A DNA stretch of 7,665 nucleotides from CAYGKP01 sp964350605 (GTDB lineage: Bacteria; Bacteroidota; Bacteroidia; Cytophagales; JAAEPT01): the NCBI GenBank assembly GCA_964350605.1, contig CAYGKP010000121.1, positions 1-7,665 of the forward strand, written 5' to 3'. Every line of letters starts with the position of its first letter. The stretch's first letter is position 1. The notes beneath the pieces were generated by a model, which saw nothing but the letters and a program-made list of their open reading frames with translations, did not search any database and was not told where the DNA came from. Of this stretch, positions 6,194 to 7,665 are shown piece by piece. A program made the translations under genes and the position numbers.

Positions 6194-6844
6194 ATGCGCC
6201 TTCGGGTCTACACCTACAATCCGCTTTCGGAGAACACCTATTTGCTCTTCGACGACACCAAGGAAGGCATCCTGGTCGATCCGGGTTGCTGCACCTTGGA
6301 AGAGGAGGAAGACCTCTTGGTCGCCATCCAACGCGAGGGGGTCAAGGTGGTCGGCATCTACAATACCCATTCGCACATCGACCATGTGCTGGGGGTGGAC
6401 GTGATGCAACGCCGCTTGAAGGTGCCCTTCTACGTCCACAAAATTGACGAGGAGACGCTCTTCGCCGTCCCGACCTACGCGCCGATGTACGGCTTCCCGA
6501 ACTTTCGCGAGCCGGAAGTGGATGGCTACATCAAGGAAGGCACGCCCATCAAATTCGGCAACACGGAATTGGAAGTGCTTTTTGTACCAGGCCATGCGCC
6601 GGGGCATGTGGCGTTTCTTCATGTCGAGTCGCTGACGCTGATCGCGGGCGATGTGCTCTTCAAGCGGTCCATCGGTCGGTACGATTTGCCGGGCGGCGAT
6701 GTGGATACGCTACTCGCCAGCATCAAGGAAAAATTCTTCGCCCTGCCGGACGAGACTTCTGTGCATCCCGGCCACGGGCCGCCGACCACCATCGGGGAGG
6801 AAAAACTTCACAACCCCTTCGTCGGGAAAAACGCACGAGCTTAA
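6194..6844 (+). CDS. Metallo-beta-lactamase-fold hydrolase, YcbL/glyoxalase II-like
   Basis: This 216-residue cytoplasmic hydrolase has the complete binuclear metal site of the glyoxalase II group: THSHIDH (His59, His61, Asp63, His64), PGHAPGH with His138, AGDVLF with Asp153, and HPGHGP with His194. The segments SIGRYDLPGGD (159-169) and GHGPPTTIGEEKLHNPFV (193-210) are typical of the short YcbL-type proteins that lack the C-terminal glutathione-binding domain of true GloB. The likely reaction is hydrolysis of a thioester such as S-lactoylglutathione or a related thiol adduct, but the substrate is not determined. The start MRLRVYTYNPLSENTYLL matches the family. No Shine-Dalgarno is present; a -7-like element lies four bases upstream. 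It is the first gene of an operon, with pssA following 3 bp after its stop. Confidence 0.92.
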   Translation: MRLRVYTYNPLSENTYLLFDDTKEGILVDPGCCTLEEEEDLLVAIQREGVKVVGIYNTHSHIDHVLGVDVMQRRLKVPFYVHKIDEETLFAVPTYAPMYGFPNFREPEVDGYIKEGTPIKFGNTELEVLFVPGHAPGHVAFLHVESLTLIAGDVLFKRSIGRYDLPGGDVDTLLASIKEKFFALPDETSVHPGHGPPTTIGEEKLHNPFVGKNARA

Positions 6845-6847
6845 CCT

Positions 6848-7621
6848 ATGAAGAGGTATTTCAAGTGGCTGCCCAACGCCCTGACCCTAGGAAACCTGTT
6901 CTGTGGGGTGCTGGGCTTGCTGACCCTATGGAACCCTTCACTGCTTGTGGACGCACTCTGGGGCAAACCGGACGTGATACTGGATTACTATCGCTTTCCG
7001 CTCTATTTGATTTTCCTGGGCATGGTTTTCGATGCCTTCGATGGCCAAGCCGCCCGCTTACTCGATGCCAAATCGCCCGTAGGCCACGTGCTTGATGGCT
7101 TGTCCGACATGGTCACCTTCGGGGTGCTACCTGGTGCAATGATGGTTCATCACCTTCTTGGTACCCTTCCCCACTTTGTAGAATCACCCCTGGCCGCATC
7201 AACCCCTATTGTTCTCATCGCAGTCCCACTCTTTTACATTGGCTCGGCCGCTTATCGATTGGCACGCTACACAGCCTTCGGCGATGAAGAGTCCAAACGA
7301 TTCAAGGGCAGTCCTACCCCTGCCGCCGCTGGGGTTGTGGCTGCTCTGCTCCTGGGCAACTTGGGGCTGGGGCAGAATTGGGGCCAAATCGCCTGGCTCA
7401 TTATCCCCATCGCCCTGGGCCTGCTGATGATCTCGAAGATTCCCCTGCTCTCCTTCAAGGGGTTGCAGGACAAAGTCGAGCGGCCGTGGATCATTGTGCT
7501 GCTCGCCGGTGGGCTGGCCTGTGTCTTAGTGCTCGGCCCAGTGGGCTTCGGGGCTGCGTTCCTGCTATATTTGGCCCTCTCGTTGATCCGCAACTTCGCC
7601 GTCCCTACCAAATCCGCCTGA
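6848..7621 (+). CDS. pssA: CDP-diacylglycerol--serine O-phosphatidyltransferase
   Basis: This inner membrane enzyme makes phosphatidylserine and CMP from CDP-diacylglycerol and L-serine, the first committed step toward phosphatidylethanolamine. The 257-residue protein contains the full CDP-alcohol phosphotransferase motif DxxDGxxARx(8)GxxxDxxxD: Asp62, Asp65, Gly66, Ala69, Arg70, Gly79, Asp83 and Asp87. FKGSPTPAAAG at 152-162 matches the FxGLPxPAAA segment of the Bacillus-type PssA subgroup. Hydrophobic segments near 11-27, 51-62, 120-135, 160-173, 180-196, 214-231 and 233-247 fit a polytopic membrane protein. The sequence following the N-terminal basic residues (WLPNALTLGNLFCG) is the usual family start. 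It lies 3 bp after the hydrolase gene and 2 bp before purS, so the three are almost certainly co-transcribed. Confidence 0.94.
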   Translation: MKRYFKWLPNALTLGNLFCGVLGLLTLWNPSLLVDALWGKPDVILDYYRFPLYLIFLGMVFDAFDGQAARLLDAKSPVGHVLDGLSDMVTFGVLPGAMMVHHLLGTLPHFVESPLAASTPIVLIAVPLFYIGSAAYRLARYTAFGDEESKRFKGSPTPAAAGVVAALLLGNLGLGQNWGQIAWLIIPIALGLLMISKIPLLSFKGLQDKVERPWIIVLLAGGLACVLVLGPVGFGAAFLLYLALSLIRNFAVPTKSA

Positions 7622-7623
7622 CC

Positions 7624-7665
7624 ATGAGCACCTACCGCGCCCAAATCGAAGTGATGCCCCTGCCC
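7624..7665 (+). CDS. purS: FGAM synthase subunit PurS, 5' fragment
   Basis: Only the first 14 codons are in the window, reading MSTYRAQIEVMPLP. This matches the PurS N-terminus (typically MxxxxAxIxVMPLxxLLDPQG), a protein of about 80 residues. PurS is the small subunit that bridges PurQ and PurL in the three-part FGAM synthase. It starts 2 bp after the pssA stop with no Shine-Dalgarno, which suggests translational coupling in the same operon. The presence of purQ in the same window supports the call, although the fragment is short. Confidence 0.75.
   Translation, partial: MSTYRAQIEVMPLP

Noticed and set aside
7100..7220. Locally lower GC in pssA as a possible transferred segment
   Set aside because: It encodes a hydrophobic stretch of a continuous, intact PssA; the dip is short and fits membrane-segment codon content.
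1..7665. Search for tRNA, rRNA, CRISPR, riboswitch, transposon ends or defence genes
   Set aside because: No direct-repeat arrays, transposase-like products or folded RNA gene signatures were seen; the gaps between genes are all under 70 bp.

Overview
This window is a gene-dense, GC-rich stretch (roughly 60% GC by eye) holding eight protein genes and no RNA gene, CRISPR array or insertion sequence. It looks like a high-GC member of the Bacteroidota. The reasons are a large Omp85-like outer membrane protein carrying a TolB-like propeller, a Bacteroidota-style Spx/ArsC-like protein, the absence of any Shine-Dalgarno sequence before all eight starts, and a TAnnTTTG-type -7 promoter element directly upstream of purQ. 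The placement is an inference; no marker gene settles it.

Layout. (1) Positions 1-791, minus strand: a yicC-family RNase gene. Its 3' end runs off the left edge and is interrupted by an in-frame TAG at 33-35, inside an odd AT-rich patch. (2) 858-1550, plus strand: purQ, divergent from yicC across a 66-bp gap. (3) 1560-6167, minus strand: an apparent three-gene operon read right to left. It holds a DAO-family FAD oxidoreductase (GTG start, 6167-5115), then a 1046-residue outer membrane protein (GTG start, 5095-1955), then a small Spx/ArsC-like thioredoxin-fold protein (1928-1560). The last gene converges on purQ with only 9 bp between the stops. (4) 6194 to the right edge, plus strand: a tightly packed operon of a YcbL/glyoxalase-II-like metallo-beta-lactamase-fold hydrolase, pssA (phosphatidylserine synthase) and the first 14 codons of purS.

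How they relate. PurQ (glutaminase) and PurS (bridging subunit) belong to the same three-part FGAM synthase of purine synthesis. Here they lie about 6 kb apart on the same strand in different transcription units, and purL is not in the window. The remaining genes serve unrelated tasks: RNA turnover, phospholipid synthesis, hydrolysis of an unknown thioester or similar substrate, and envelope functions. No gap longer than 70 bp separates genes.

The points most worth a second look are: the outer membrane protein, which carries a peptidase-MA-like domain with all three expected zinc ligands replaced, ahead of a propeller and an Omp85-type barrel; the broken 3' end of yicC, whose sequence also resembles the Illumina P5 oligo; and the possibly leaderless promoter of purQ. 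I see no clearly new defence, mobile or regulatory system.
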